Below, piece by piece: positions 17,774 to 28,772 of a DNA stretch of 64,000 bases. This DNA is from Cherax quadricarinatus. Lineage: Eukaryota; Arthropoda; Malacostraca; Decapoda; Parastacidae. The position numbers and the translations under genes were made by a program. How positions within the stretch are numbered: the first letter of the stretch is position 1; each line of letters starts with the position of its first letter. The notes beneath the pieces are model-generated. The model did no database searches. It saw only the letters and a program-made list of their open reading frames with translations, and had not been told where the DNA came from. Where the stretch lies: assembly GCF_038502225.1 (NCBI RefSeq), contig NC_091300.1, positions 44,217,188 through 44,281,187 on the forward strand. The letters are read 5' to 3'.

Positions 17774-19829
17774 CTTGGCTTTAGATTTCTGCTTACCATG
17801 ACTCCCAAGTCTTTTTCACATTCTGTATGACCAAGCTCTACTTCACCTAGATTATAGCTTCAAGGGTTATTTTCATTACCAAGGGTAAGTACCTTACACT
17901 TATCCACATTAAACTTCATCTGCCATTTTTCAGACCAAGACATTAATTTGTTCAAATCGTCCTGGAGATCATTGATATCCTCCTCAGAGTGAATTATACG
18001 GCCTATCTTTGTATCATCAGCAAACTTACTCATGTCACTAGTAATCCCTTCATCAAGGTCATTAATGTAAATTATGAACAGGAGAGGGCCTAAAACTGAT
18101 CCTTGTGGAACGCCACTAGTGACTAATCCCCATTCAGATTTCACTCCATTAATGGTTACTCTCTGCTTTCTATTGGTAAGCCATGCCTCAATCCATGCTA
18201 GAACTTTACCTCCTATACCATGAGCTGCCACTTTTCTTAAGAGTCTCTTGTGAGGTACTCTGTCGAAGGCTTTACTAAAATCCAAATAAACAATATCACA
18301 TTCCTTATCACTGTCAACTGCCTCAAATGTTCTATTGAAGAACGTCAGTAAGTTTGTCAGGCAGGAACGACCTCTCGTGAATCCATGCTGAGATTCATTT
18401 ATCAAGTTATGCTCTTCAAGGTGACTTCTGATAATGTCAGCTATAACTGATTCTAATAACTTGGCCACTATAGATGTCAGGCTTATTGGACGGTAATTTG
18501 AAGGAGTGGACTTATCCCCTGATTTGAATATAGGAACCACATTAGCCATCTTCCACAACTCTGGCACAACACTGGTAAGGATGGACGCATTGAATACACA
18601 CGTTAATGGCTGACTAAGCTCCATCTTGCATTCCTTAAGTACCCTTGAAAACAGCTCATTGGGTCCCGGGGACTTATTTTGTTTCAGTTTGTCTATCTGT
18701 TTAATAACCATGTCCCTCGTGACAGTAACATTAGTTAACTTAAATTCATCAGGAACTAAATAATTGTTTATTACTGGAATCTCATTTACATCTTCCTGTG
18801 TAAAAACTGACAAAAAATAGTCATTAAATAAGGAACACATTTCCAGTTCATTATCCGTCAGCTGTCCATTCCCAGTTTTCAGAGGTCCTACTTTTTCCTT
18901 CACCTTCGTCCTATACACTTGAAAGAACCCCTTTGGATTAGTCTTTGATTCGTTAGCAACTCTAATTTCATAGTCACGTTTAGCCTTTCTAATCGCCTTT
19001 TTTACTTCTCTTTTAAGCTGAACATATTGGTCAGTAAGGTTAACCTCTCCTCTTCTGATGCGCCTATAAATTCCCCTTTTCTCCCCTAATAGATGCTTTA
19101 GCCTACTGTTAACCCATTTGGGATCGTTATTATTAGACCTAATTTCTCTCTGGGGAATGTATATACTCTGGGCACTGTGTACATTATTAAGAAAACAATC
19201 ATAAAAGCAGATCCCTTCATATTCATAAGTATGATTATCGTCAATAAAATCATTAGCTAGATAACCCCAATCAAGATTAGACAGATGTTCCCTAAGTCCA
19301 TTATAATCGGCAGAACGAAAATCAGGGATTTTTACTGTATTATCATTATTCTTGCATTCCCAATTAATGCTAAAAGTGATGGATTTGTGATCACTTGCGC
19401 CAAGCTCTTCAGTGATCTCCAGATTATTCACGAGTGTTTCCTTATTTGACAAGACTAGGTCTAGCAAATTATTACCCCTGGTAGGCTCAGTTACGCTCTG
19501 TTTCAGAAAACAGTCCTGAACTGTTTCCATAAAGTCACTGGACTCTATATTACCTGTCAAAGAATTCCAGTCAATTTGACTAAAGTTAAAGTCCCCTACT
19601 ATGACTATGTTACTGTGTCCAGAAGCCCTAACAATTTCGTCCCAAAGAAGTCTCCCTCTATCGTGATCCAAGCCTGGAGGTCGGTATATTACACCTAGAA
19701 TTAGTTTTTCTTGACCCTCCACGAACTCTACCCAAACAGACTCTGTTACTGCTCCATCTATTTTTATACCTGTTTTTATGCAACAATTAATATTTTCTCG
19801 AAGTACAATGCAACTCCTCCCCCCTTCCT
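17774..19829 (-). pseudogene. CR1 copy 3, ORF2 endonuclease (partial) and reverse transcriptase
   Basis: A long minus frame (stop at 17860) runs from the middle of the endonuclease (ENINCCIKTG, GVIYRPPG, VGDFNFSQIDWNSL) through the RT fingers and palm (KQNKSPGPNELF, NYRPISLTSI, YLDFSKAFDRVPHKRL, SGVPQGSVLGPLLF, KFADDTKI). Nearly the whole catalytic core is readable in one frame. Breaks: 5' truncation at about 19829, one missing base near 19803 (GTACTTCG for GTATGTTCG), a TGA at 17860-17862 just after GNENNP, and the 17214-17760 insertion. Downstream codons (YNLGEVELGH, CEKDLGVMVS) continue in frame after the TGA. Confidence 0.88.
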
Positions 19830-19830
19830 T

Positions 19831-19908
19831 ATTGTTTTCTGATGCCCCAAGACAACTCTGTGTTAACAAAGTAGATAGAATTAAGACAGTGGTAAAATTA
19901 ATCTCCAT
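19831..19908 (-). other. Signal-peptide-like frame fused upstream of truncated CR1
   Basis: Minus-strand ATG at 19908 encodes MEINFTTVLILSTLLTQSCL then GASENNK: a polar start, an 11-13 residue hydrophobic core and a small-residue cleavage region, as in secretory signal peptides. CR1 homology starts right after, in frame with the RT ORF. It is not CR1 sequence (compare copy 1). It may be a host first exon hit by a LINE, or a chance frame. Confidence 0.35.
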
Positions 19909-19982
19909 ACAGAGCTCACTTGGTGAAGTTAAACCAACTAAAGGCTGAGATCAGTTGTTTACCTGATCACAGCCTAATGAGA

Positions 19983-20125
19983 ACATAAGAATGGAGGAAC
20001 ACTGCAGAAGGCCTACTGGCCCATACAAGGCAGTTCCTTATCAAAACCACTACTACCCAAAGCTACAAAATAAACTCCCTTACCCACGACACCAATCAAA
20101 CCCATCCCCTCCCACTGAGGATATA
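19983..20125 (-). repeat. Detached CR1 3' tail, minus orientation
   Basis: On plus it reads GAACATAAGAATGGAGGAAC, GCAGAAGGCCTACTGGCCC, then CACGACACCAATCAAACCC, the antisense of the CR1 copy 3 tail. No CR1 body is attached. Confidence 0.75.
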
Positions 20126-20350
20126 TACGTTGAGAATGTACAGACTGAGAGGGATATATATTTTGAGCGTGATCTAGGTGAAAGTATCGCAAAATAATTC
20201 CAGGGTCACTTAATTTAAACAAACATATTATGAGGTGGTGGTGAAGGAGCTCTCCAGAGATAAGTAACTTTTTCTTAATCTATATAGTTTACCAATCTTC
20301 AATTGGTATTTGTGTTTAATAGTTCATATTTGTAAGTCAAGTGTCCATAC

Positions 20351-21208
20351 ATGGCTGAATTCAAAAAGCGCTGGTGGGTGTGGCTGGTGGAAGTCATCTT
20401 CCTTATGGTTGTGGCTACCGACTTAGTCTGTCTCATATATGGAAAGTACGAACTGGATCGACCTATAGATGATAACCAAACAGATCCTACCGTCGTTAAA
20501 TTTTCTCATAAGTTTTACAAGTATCTTGAGGATACTGATAAATTTATAACTGTTGACAAAGTAATTTTTGGTAACGAACTAACAACTAATGACACACATG
20601 AAGTAAAATCATCTTTAAAAACATGTACCATCACACTCGCTTCTGTGGTAGCAATCTGGATTTTTAGCTTTGTTGCCCCAACGTTCGGTTTTACCTTCAT
20701 GCAAATCTGGGTGTTGTATTCTGGCTTCTGGGCAGACGATGATGTAGAAAAAGCTGTTGTGGTACTTCAGTACATTCAAGTTCGCCTCCCAATGCATGCA
20801 TTTAAATCCCTGGAGCCGGAAGATATGGTATGGTCTGAGGGATCACTTTTTTGGTGGTGGGAAGTAAAGGTAATTTTTATGTATGCTGCTGCTACCTTCT
20901 CCATATACAACTACTTGAGCAGAAGTCTTCACTCCAGCACTCCACAAGACGTAGAATGTGGCTTCGCAGATGTCAGGACCTCACCAGAAGATGTGGAGTC
21001 TGGCCCAGCACTGGGTGATGTCAGGACGTCTCCCGTCAACATCAGGGCTCAAAGGTACCTGGTGTTCTTTTATCGACTATTCGTTGCCCCTCTATCAAGG
21101 CGCAGATCTACAAGTTGGACTACCGATCAGTTGGCACTACAGTCCTCTACGTTACAAAACCAGCTGGCACTACAACCCTTCCGTGGTCTTCTGTGGCAGA
21201 ATCTTTAA
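20351..21208 (+). CDS. Unrecognised multi-pass membrane protein (host gene candidate)
   Basis: A 285-residue single-exon frame, not repeat-derived. Hydrophobic segments: about 9-31 (WVWLVEVIFLMVVATDLVCL), about 92-118 (ITLASVVAIWIFSFVAPTFG then FTFMQIWVLY) and about 170-190 (VKVIFMYAAATFSIYNYL). A ~60-residue polar loop between the first two contains NDT and NQT glycosylation sequons. The tail holds a short duplication (DVECGFADVRTSP, DVESGPALGDVRTSP). After about residue 235 the protein loses character, and an overlapping frame stays open to 21227, so a frameshift or exon end there is possible. I do not recognise the family. ATG at 20351 directly precedes the first membrane segment. Confidence 0.5.
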   Translation: MAEFKKRWWVWLVEVIFLMVVATDLVCLIYGKYELDRPIDDNQTDPTVVKFSHKFYKYLEDTDKFITVDKVIFGNELTTNDTHEVKSSLKTCTITLASVVAIWIFSFVAPTFGFTFMQIWVLYSGFWADDDVEKAVVVLQYIQVRLPMHAFKSLEPEDMVWSEGSLFWWWEVKVIFMYAAATFSIYNYLSRSLHSSTPQDVECGFADVRTSPEDVESGPALGDVRTSPVNIRAQRYLVFFYRLFVAPLSRRRSTSWTTDQLALQSSTLQNQLALQPFRGLLWQNL

Positions 21209-21227
21209 TCCTTTGCCTCCCGTATGA

Positions 21228-22905
21228 GGGCTTAAACACCACCATCCGGACAAGCTCTCCGGGTGTGATCATCTTCGAGGAATACTAACTGTTAAAACAG
21301 TTATTTTTGGTGAGATATTTTGAGCCATATTCACGGTAATCTTTATATTATAGAACGGTATTTTTTGTTTTTGTTTTTGAGGAATATTGAGTATAATCTT
21401 TTATTTTGTTTTGATTGGAGTAATTGTATCAGTATAATAACATATCAGCCGGAGTGGAGAATACGGAAGTGCGGCACCAGAGAGATGTTTGTGTTGATCT
21501 GTCGTTGACCTGTTAAGACATGAGTCATGGGGTTTGCAGAGTAGTGATCGTAGGGATGAATCCTTACAAGACCAGAAAGGCGAAGTCTGAGCTATCATCT
21601 TCACGAGTAAATGCTTAGTGAAGTGCCAGACTGTGATGTGATACTTAATAGTGGAGTGTTATGCAGGGTAAATTACCGAGTATTATGCAAGGTATTGTTG
21701 TCCACGGGCATCGCCATGTATAATCGTGAAAAAAGCCTATTGGTCGGATATATATTTGAACAGACTATATCAGTGTAAATCAGCTGACTGTGTCTATCCA
21801 TTGATTTGTCTGTGTGTGTGTCTGTCCCTCCATTTATTTAACTCACCTCCAGGATCATAAACTTTTATTATTGACAACTAAATACTGGCTTGATCTCATT
21901 TCTATCTTTATTCATCCTTTCTATATAGTGTCCTTCAAATAACGTTAACTCGCTTCAATCAATCCTTCCTCATCAGCCGTTCCTAATCCACGCACATCCC
22001 AACAACTCATCTTCAAGATTTCCAAGAAGCGGTGGAGACCTCCACGCTTGTTTAAGTTTTGCTTAACTTATACAGCTAACTCATCTAAGTGGGTTTATAA
22101 TCATAACTCACTGATGTAGGTAAATCTGACACTAAGCTGCCAACGTAAAAGATTTATTAACTAACTTTAACCTAACTTATCCCAACCTAAATTGTGTATG
22201 AAGAGAAATTTACTTAAGCATAAAGTGTAAACTACTAACCTTAAGGTAAGGGGAACAGGTTACTAGAACAAACAGTTTTGAGTAGAGGATCCTAAATAAC
22301 TTCACACACAGGACTGACATGAAAACTTACTGGTTTGAGACAGTATTGTCAGATAATTCTACAAGAGTCTAGGTAAAGTGCATGACCAATGTAAGTACGA
22401 GTTATTATGGGTCTCTTGATCATAAGATTAAAAAAACTCAATCGATATATATCAAGTTCTTTCATTAACTAGTTTTTAGATTTTTTCAATTAAAAAATGT
22501 GAGAACAAATTAGCTTCAGGAGGCATGAAGGCCTCGTAATGAGGAAACTTACCAAGGCTGAACAAAAATTCAATGTATATTTTACAGCGTGAGCCTTTAT
22601 TAACTTCAGTGGGACAGCTGAAGGTGTTTCAGGGAAAACTGGCTCACATGTACGAGAAACCTCAAGAACCACAAGTGGACCTTCCAAGAACACTGTCTTG
22701 TTTTAGAAGAGTTAGCTCAATGAAAACACCTCTTTATTTTATTCCTCTTAAATGTGTTCTTTCTTTCCTTCTTTCTTTCTTCCTTCTCTGTCTGTCTTTC
22801 TCAGTCTCAAGGAAAGACCGTGGGTGGTGATTGATAGTTACAGTGCGCAAGGACCGTAACGTTATTCGACTCTTAATAAATTGAAAATTGATCACGTTTG
22901 AAAAT
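21228..22905. other. No gene seen
   Basis: AT-rich intergenic or intronic sequence with no frame, repeat array or RNA gene that I can support. A TTTCTTTCCTTCTTTCTTTC pyrimidine tract lies near 22757-22785. Confidence 0.4.
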
Positions 22906-22959
22906 ACAACACACACACACACATACACACACATACACATACACACACACACATGCACA

Positions 22960-23024
<65 letters not shown>

Positions 23025-23061
23025 TCATACACACACACACATGCACACAAACACACACACA

Positions 23062-23130
<69 letters not shown>
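22906..23130. repeat. (CA)n microsatellite
   Basis: About 225 bases of CA with occasional CATA, CATG and CAAA interruptions, directly abutting the 5' end of a LINE fragment. Confidence 0.95.
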
Positions 23131-23134
<4 letters not shown>

Positions 23135-24775
23135 CAGAGGGGGACACCAACAGGGAATAGACCAACAAGTCCTGGATGACATGTACACAACTGAGGAGGA
23201 GGTGAAGAAGCTGCTAAGTGATCTTGATACCTCAAAGGAATAGGACTGGACAACATCTCCCCGTGGGTCCTCAGGGAGGAAGCAAATATAGTGTGTGTGC
23301 CATTAACCACAATCTTCAACACATCCCTTGAAACTGGGCAACTACAAGAGGTATGGAAGATCGCAAATGTAGTTCCCATGTTTAAAAAAAGGAGACAGAA
23401 AAGAGGCACTAAACTACAGACCAGTGTCACTGACCTGTATAGTATGTAAAGTCATGGAGAAGATTATCAGGAGGAGAGTAGTGGAGCACCTGGAACAGAA
23501 CAAGATTATAAACGATAACCAGCACGAATTCATGGAAGGCAAATCCTGTGTCACAAACCTTCTGGAGTTCTATGACCAAGTTACAGAAGTGCGACACGAG
23601 AGAGAGGGGTGGGTTGATTGCATTTTCTTGGACTGCAAGAAGGCCTTTGACACAGTTCCTCACAAGCGACTAGTGCAGAAACTAGAGGATCAGGCGCGTA
23701 TAACAGGAAGGGCACTACAATGGATCAGAGAATATCTGACAGGGAGGCAACAACGAGTCATGGTACGGGATGAGTTATCACAGTGGGCACCTGTGACGAG
23801 CGGGGTCCCACAGGGATCGGTCCTAGGACCAGTGCTATTTCTGGTATATGTGACTGACATGATGGAAGGGATAGACTCAGAGGTATCCCTGTTCGCAGAT
23901 GATGTGAATGAGGAGAATTAAATCAGATGAGGACTAGGCAGGACTTCAAAGAGACCTGGACAGGCTGAACACGTGGTCCAACAACTGGCTTCTCGAATTC
24001 AACCCTGGCAAATGCAAAGTCATGAAGATTGGAGAAGGGCAAAGAAGACCGCAGACAGAGTATAGACTAGGTGGCCAAGGACTGCAATCCTCGCTCAAGG
24101 AGAAAGATCTTGGGGTGACCATAACACCGAGCATGTCTCCGGAGGCACACATCAACCAAATAACTGCTGCAGCATACGGGCGCCTGGCAAACCTGAGAAT
24201 AGCTTCCCGATTCCTTAGTAAGGAATCGTTCAAGACACTGTACACTGTGTACATCAGGCCCATACTGGAGTATGCAGCACCAGTTTGGAACCCACACCTG
24301 GTCAAACACGTCAAGAAATTAGAGAAACTGCAAGGGTTTGCAACAAGGCTAGTTCCGGAGCTCAGGGGTATGTCCTACGAGGAAAGGTTGAGGGAAATCG
24401 AACTGACGACATTGGAGGACAGAAGGGGTAGGGGAGACATGATAACGACATACAAAATACTGCGTGGAATAGATAAGGTAGACAGAGACAGGTTGTTCCA
24501 GAGAGGGGACACAGAAACAAGGGGTCATAATTCGAAGCTGAAGACTCAGACGAGTCACAGGGATGTTAGGAAGTATTTCTTCAGTCATAGAGTCGTCAGG
24601 AAATGGAATAGCCTAACAAGTGATGTAGTGGAGGCAGGAACCATACATAGCTTTAAGACGAGGTGTGACAAAGCTCAGGAAGCAGAGAGAGACAGGACCT
24701 AGTAGTGATCAGAGAGGGGGTCCAGGAGCTGAGTATCTACCCCTGCAACCACAATTAGGTGAGTACAATTAGGTG
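23131..24775 (+). pseudogene. LINE-B copy 1 (CR1/L2-like), reverse transcriptase to 3' end
   Basis: Plus strand, 5'-truncated at the CA tract. Reads GLDNISPWVLREE, CKVMEKIIRRRVVEHL, CIFLDCKKAFDTVPHKRL, VTSGVPQGSVLGPVLFLV, SLFADDV (RT active site), then KVMKIGEGQRRPQTEYR, PILEYAAPVWNPHL, MITTYKILRGIDKVDRD and YFFSHRVVRKWNSLTSDVVE, stop at 24702. Frame breaks lie near 23238, near 23395 (an A run) and near 23905. The 3' tail ends in two copies of AATTAGGTGAGTAC followed by CA repeats. Product: non-LTR retrotransposon RT, now inactive. Confidence 0.85.
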
Positions 24776-24789
24776 AGTACACACACATA

Positions 24790-24878
<89 letters not shown>

Positions 24879-24892
24879 GCACACACACCTGA
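24776..24892. repeat. (CA)n microsatellite between LINE-B copies
   Basis: CA tract fused to the AGGTGAGTAC tail of copy 1 and to the truncated 5' end of copy 2. Confidence 0.95.
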
Positions 24893-26280
24893 GGTATGGA
24901 AGACAGCAAATGTAGTCCCAATTTTTAAAAAAGGAGACAGACACGAAGCATTAAACTACAGACCAGTGTCACATGTATAATATGCAAAGTCATGGAGAAA
25001 GTTATCAAGAGAAGAGTGGTGGAACACCTAGAAAGGAATGAAGTTATCAACGATAGCCAGCACGGTTTCAGCGACGGTAAATTCTACCTCAGAAACCTAC
25101 TGGAGTTCTATGACAGGGTGACAACAGTAAGACATGAGAGAGAGAGGGGTGGGTAGATTGCGTTTTCTTGGACTGTAAGAATGCGTTTGACCCATTTCCA
25201 TGCAAGAGATTAGTGCAAAAGCTGGAGGATCGGGCAGGGATAACAGGGAAGGCACTGCAGTGGATCAGGGAATGCTTGTCAGGAAGACAACAGCGAGTCA
25301 TGGTACGTGACGAGGTGTCAGAGTGGGCGCCTGTGACGAGCGGGGTTCGACAGGGGTCAGTCCTAGGACCGGTGCTGTTTCTGGTATTTGTGAACGAGAT
25401 GACGGAAGGAATAGACTCAGAAGCGTTCCTGTTTACAGATGATGTGAAGCTGATGAGAAGAATTCACTCGGACGAAGACCAGGCAGAACTGCAAAGGGAA
25501 CTGGACAGGCTGCAAGCCTGGTCCAGAAACTGGTTCCTGGAGTTCAACCCCACCAAGTGCAAAGTCATGAAGACTTCGGAATTGGGAAGAAGACCGCAGA
25601 CGGAGTACAGAGACTACAAAAACCTCACTCAAGGTAAAGGATCTTGGGGTGAGTATAACACCAGGCCCATCTCCTGAGGCGCACATCAACTAAATAACTG
25701 CTGCAGCATACGGGCGCCTAGCAAACCTAAGAAGAGCATTCCGACATCTTAATAAGGAATCGTTCAGGACCCTGTACATATACTGGAGTATGTAGCACCA
25801 ATTTGGAACCCACACCTAGTTAAGCACGTAAGAAACTAGAGAAAGTGCAAAGGTTTGCAACAAGACTAGTCCCGGAGCTAAGGGGTATGTCCTACTAGGA
25901 GAGGTTAAGGGAAATCGACCTGACGACACTAGAGGACAGGAGAAATAGGGGGTATTTGACAACGACATATAAAATACTGAGAGGAATCGACAAGATGGAC
26001 AGAGACAGGATGTTCCAGAGATGGGACACAGCAACAAGGGGTCACAGTTGGAAGTTGAAGACTCGGATGAATCACAGGGATGCAAGGAAGTATTTCTTCA
26101 GTCACAGAGTTGTCAGGAAGTGGAATAGTCTCAGAAGTGATGTAGTGGAGGCAGGATCAATACATAAATTTAAGAAGAGAGATGATAAAGCTCATGTAGC
26201 AGGAAGAGTGACCTAGTAACGACCACTGAAGAGACGGGGACAGGAGCTGTGACTCGACCCCTGCAACCTCAAGTAGGTGA
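24893..26280 (+). pseudogene. LINE-B copy 2, more decayed
   Basis: Same family and order as copy 1: MDCKNAFDPFPCKRL, VTSGVRQGSVLGPVLFLV (Pro to Arg change), FLFTDDVKLMRRI (Ala to Thr in the active-site box), then YKILRGIDKMDRDRMFQ and RKWNSLRSDVVEAG. Several frameshifts and stops occur, for example between 25677 and 25956. It starts at the preceding CA tract and ends AGGTGAGTACACACAC, so both ends coincide with CA repeats. Confidence 0.85.
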
Positions 26281-26306
26281 GTACACACACACACACATAC
26301 ACACAC
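26281..26306. repeat. Short (CA)n tract at LINE-B copy 2 tail
   Basis: ACACACACACACACATACAC directly after the GTGAGTAC tail. Confidence 0.9.
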
Positions 26307-26515
26307 TAAAGAACTACAGTGAATCAAGAGATGCCACACCATGAAAAGACAAGTGGGGGGATGTTAAGAGCAGCTGTTTCAGGACGGGAAAATTTAACAA
26401 GTGAAGTTCCCAAGGATCAGTGCTAAGACCATTACTGTTCTTAAAATGTGTAAATAACCTGCCAGAGGAGACTGAATCAAATGCTTCATTGGGAATAAAG
26501 ACACTGGCAGCATAG
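26307..26515 (+). pseudogene. Small reverse-transcriptase remnant
   Basis: A plus frame near 26405-26480 reads QGSVLRPLLFLKCVNNLPEE, recognisable as the QGSVLGPLLF box of a LINE RT. The rest is too decayed to follow. Family not determined. Confidence 0.55.
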
Positions 26516-27339
26516 AATTCTTTTCAATACAGTGTTTCGCCCAAGGCTGGTCTGATATAGTACACAGGCATTAACAAAGGCACCGCCTTTTAATCATACG
26601 AGTAACATGAGGTCGTGAACACCCAGCCGATGAACGTTTTTCACTTCCCACCTCAATTAAAGTAAAAGTTAAAACAAATAATGCAGTGCTAGCTCCTATA
26701 TTCATAGTTCTATGAAGTTTTTTGTGTTATTTAACACTATGTGTTTCCTCCAGGAAGGTTCTGAAGGCTCCATTGTAAGGCTGGGTCAGCAGGTGATGAA
26801 CCGGGCTCACTATATGCAGCAAGCAAGGAGAGACTAGAGAACTTGTGGCTGTCATACTCAAGCCTGCACCAACAAAGGGATTTATTTATATAAATAGAAG
26901 AGTATTCGGTAATCAGCTTGATTGGACAGGCAAGAAAATGCTCATGACTTTCGGTGCATCTGTTTAAAACTTCCATAAAAGGGGGACAATCCCAAAATAG
27001 TACCTGACTTTCGAAAGTCTGACAACTTTGCCAGGAATCGAGTAAAGAGCATGGCAACTGTTTTTAATTTTTAAAAAAATAGTTCATTGAGGAGATTCAT
27101 CTCACGATCTTGTAAACCTTCACTTGGAGCCGGTTGCAAACTTCCTCTGTAGAGGATGGCAAGTAGTAAATTGCTTCATCGAATTGCTACTCCGAAGTGA
27201 ACAATACTTATTACCCCACCCAACGCCATTTAAAAATATTTTATACCCAAAAGGTTCTAAACTCGAAGTCCAAGACTTCTTTTGGTAAGAGTCCGCAGGA
27301 TGTCCTTGTCACTCTCGTGGAACACTCCTTTGACTAATC
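26516..27339. other. No gene seen
   Basis: Unique-looking sequence. The 106-residue minus frame at 26737-27057 has no recognisable feature. Confidence 0.4.
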
Positions 27340-28230
27340 ATACCTAGAGTTTTCCTGGAGGGAATTCCGGGGATCAACGCCCCCGCGACCCGGTCCATGA
27401 TGGATCAGGGCCTGATCTACTAGGCTGTTACTGCTGGCCGCATGCGGTCCAGCATACGAACCACAGTCAGGCTGATCCGGCACTGACTTTAGGTATCTGT
27501 CCAGCTCCTTCTTGAAGACAACCAGGAGTCTATTGGTAATTCCCCTTATGGCTGGTGGGAGGCTGTTGACAGTCTTGGGCCCCGGACACTTACTGTGTTT
27601 TCTCTTAGTGTACTGATAGCGCCCCTAGTTTTCATTGGGGGTATGTTACATCGCCTGCCAAGTCTTGTGTTTTCGTAGGGAGCGATTTTTGTGTGCAAAT
27701 TAGGGACCAGTTCCTCTACGATTTTTCAGGTGTAGATTATGATGCATCTCTCTAGCCAGCGCTCCAGTGAGTACAAGTCAAGTGCTTTCAAGCGTTCCCA
27801 GTAGTTAAGGTGTTTGATGGAACTGTTTTGTGCAGTGAAGGTTCTCTGTACATTCTCTAGATCTGCGATTTCACCTGCCTTGAATGGAGATGTTAACATG
27901 TCCATTCAAGGCATCTCTTGTTTTGTATTTTCTCATTATCCAGGCTATCATTTTCCACGCAGATGTGATAATGGCACTGTTGTGATCCTTGAAGGTGAGA
28001 TCATCGACATTACCATTCTCAGGTCCTTCACGTTACTTTTCCGCTCTATTGTGTGATTAGAGTTTGTTGTATGCTCAGTTCTAGCTATTATTTCATCCAG
28101 TTTTAAATAATGGAGTAGTTGGAATTTGTCTTCATTGAACATCATATTGCTCTCCGTTGCCCATTGGAAAACTTGGTTTATATCTTCTTGGAGATTTACC
28201 GTGTCCTCAATGAATGACACTCATGCAGAT
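27340..28230 (-). pseudogene. LINE-C fragment, RT C-terminal region (decapod-type repeat)
   Basis: The minus frame 28220-27948 reads DTVNLQEDINQVFQWATESN, MMFNEDKFQLLHYLK, TIERKSNVKDLRMVM: the conserved region just after the RT catalytic box. It then continues, out of frame, through the C-terminal region to about 27340 (plus strand TTCCGGGGATCAACGCCCCC and GACTTTAGGTATCTGTCCAG). An internal deletion near 27890-27930 removes part of it. I know this repeat as common in decapod genomes; that is memory, not a search result. Confidence 0.75.
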
Positions 28231-28232
28231 CC

Positions 28233-28281
28233 TAGTTACACTAAAGAGGCTGGTGGAACACCAGCCTCTCTAGTGTAACTC
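28233..28281. repeat. Near-perfect 22 bp inverted repeat (hairpin)
   Basis: TAGTTACACTAAAGAGGCTG pairs with CAGCCTCTCTAGTGTAACT across a short GTGGAACAC loop region. Only about two mismatches are visible. No terminator or known element is identified. Confidence 0.7.
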
Positions 28282-28329
28282 CATCACATATCATACACTG
28301 GCAGAGTAGAAAAGATTACAGTCATCTCT

Positions 28330-28640
28330 TATCATCATATTTGTATCGAAATGGTTAGAACCGAACCATAGGATCACACAAGTGTTCAAAACGTTAAAAT
28401 CCAATTATGAGACCATTATAGTAGTAATGAAAAGGTTAGAATCCTCCTACAAGATTATAATAATAATGAAAAGTTATAATCGAACATAAGACCCATGTTC
28501 GTGTTTAAATATTGGAACCTAACCAGAAGTACCGCAGTACCGTTATTTTTAAAGCTTAGAACGATACCAAACTATTTTAGTGCTGTCAAAGAGGTTAAAA
28601 CCTAGTCATAAGGACCATAGAATTATTAAAAATGTTAGAA
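28330..28640. repeat. Degenerate ~40 bp tandem repeat
   Basis: About seven diverged units begin AAATGGTTAGAACCGAACC, AAAACGTTAAAATCCAATT, AAAAGGTTAGAATCCTCCT, AAAGAGGTTAAAACCTAGTC and similar, each ending near ATTATTA. Old minisatellite. Confidence 0.55.
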
Positions 28641-28644
28641 AGCA

Positions 28645-28741
28645 ACCACACACAGTAGTGTGTGTGTGTGGTTGCTACCACCAGGTGTGCACACACAGTA
28701 GTGTGTGTGTGTGGTTGCTACCACCAGGTGTGCACGCACAG

Positions 28742-28772
<31 letters not shown>

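Noticed and set aside
22734..23430. Cys-Val and His-Thr frames around the CA tract
   Set aside because: Translations of a dinucleotide repeat.
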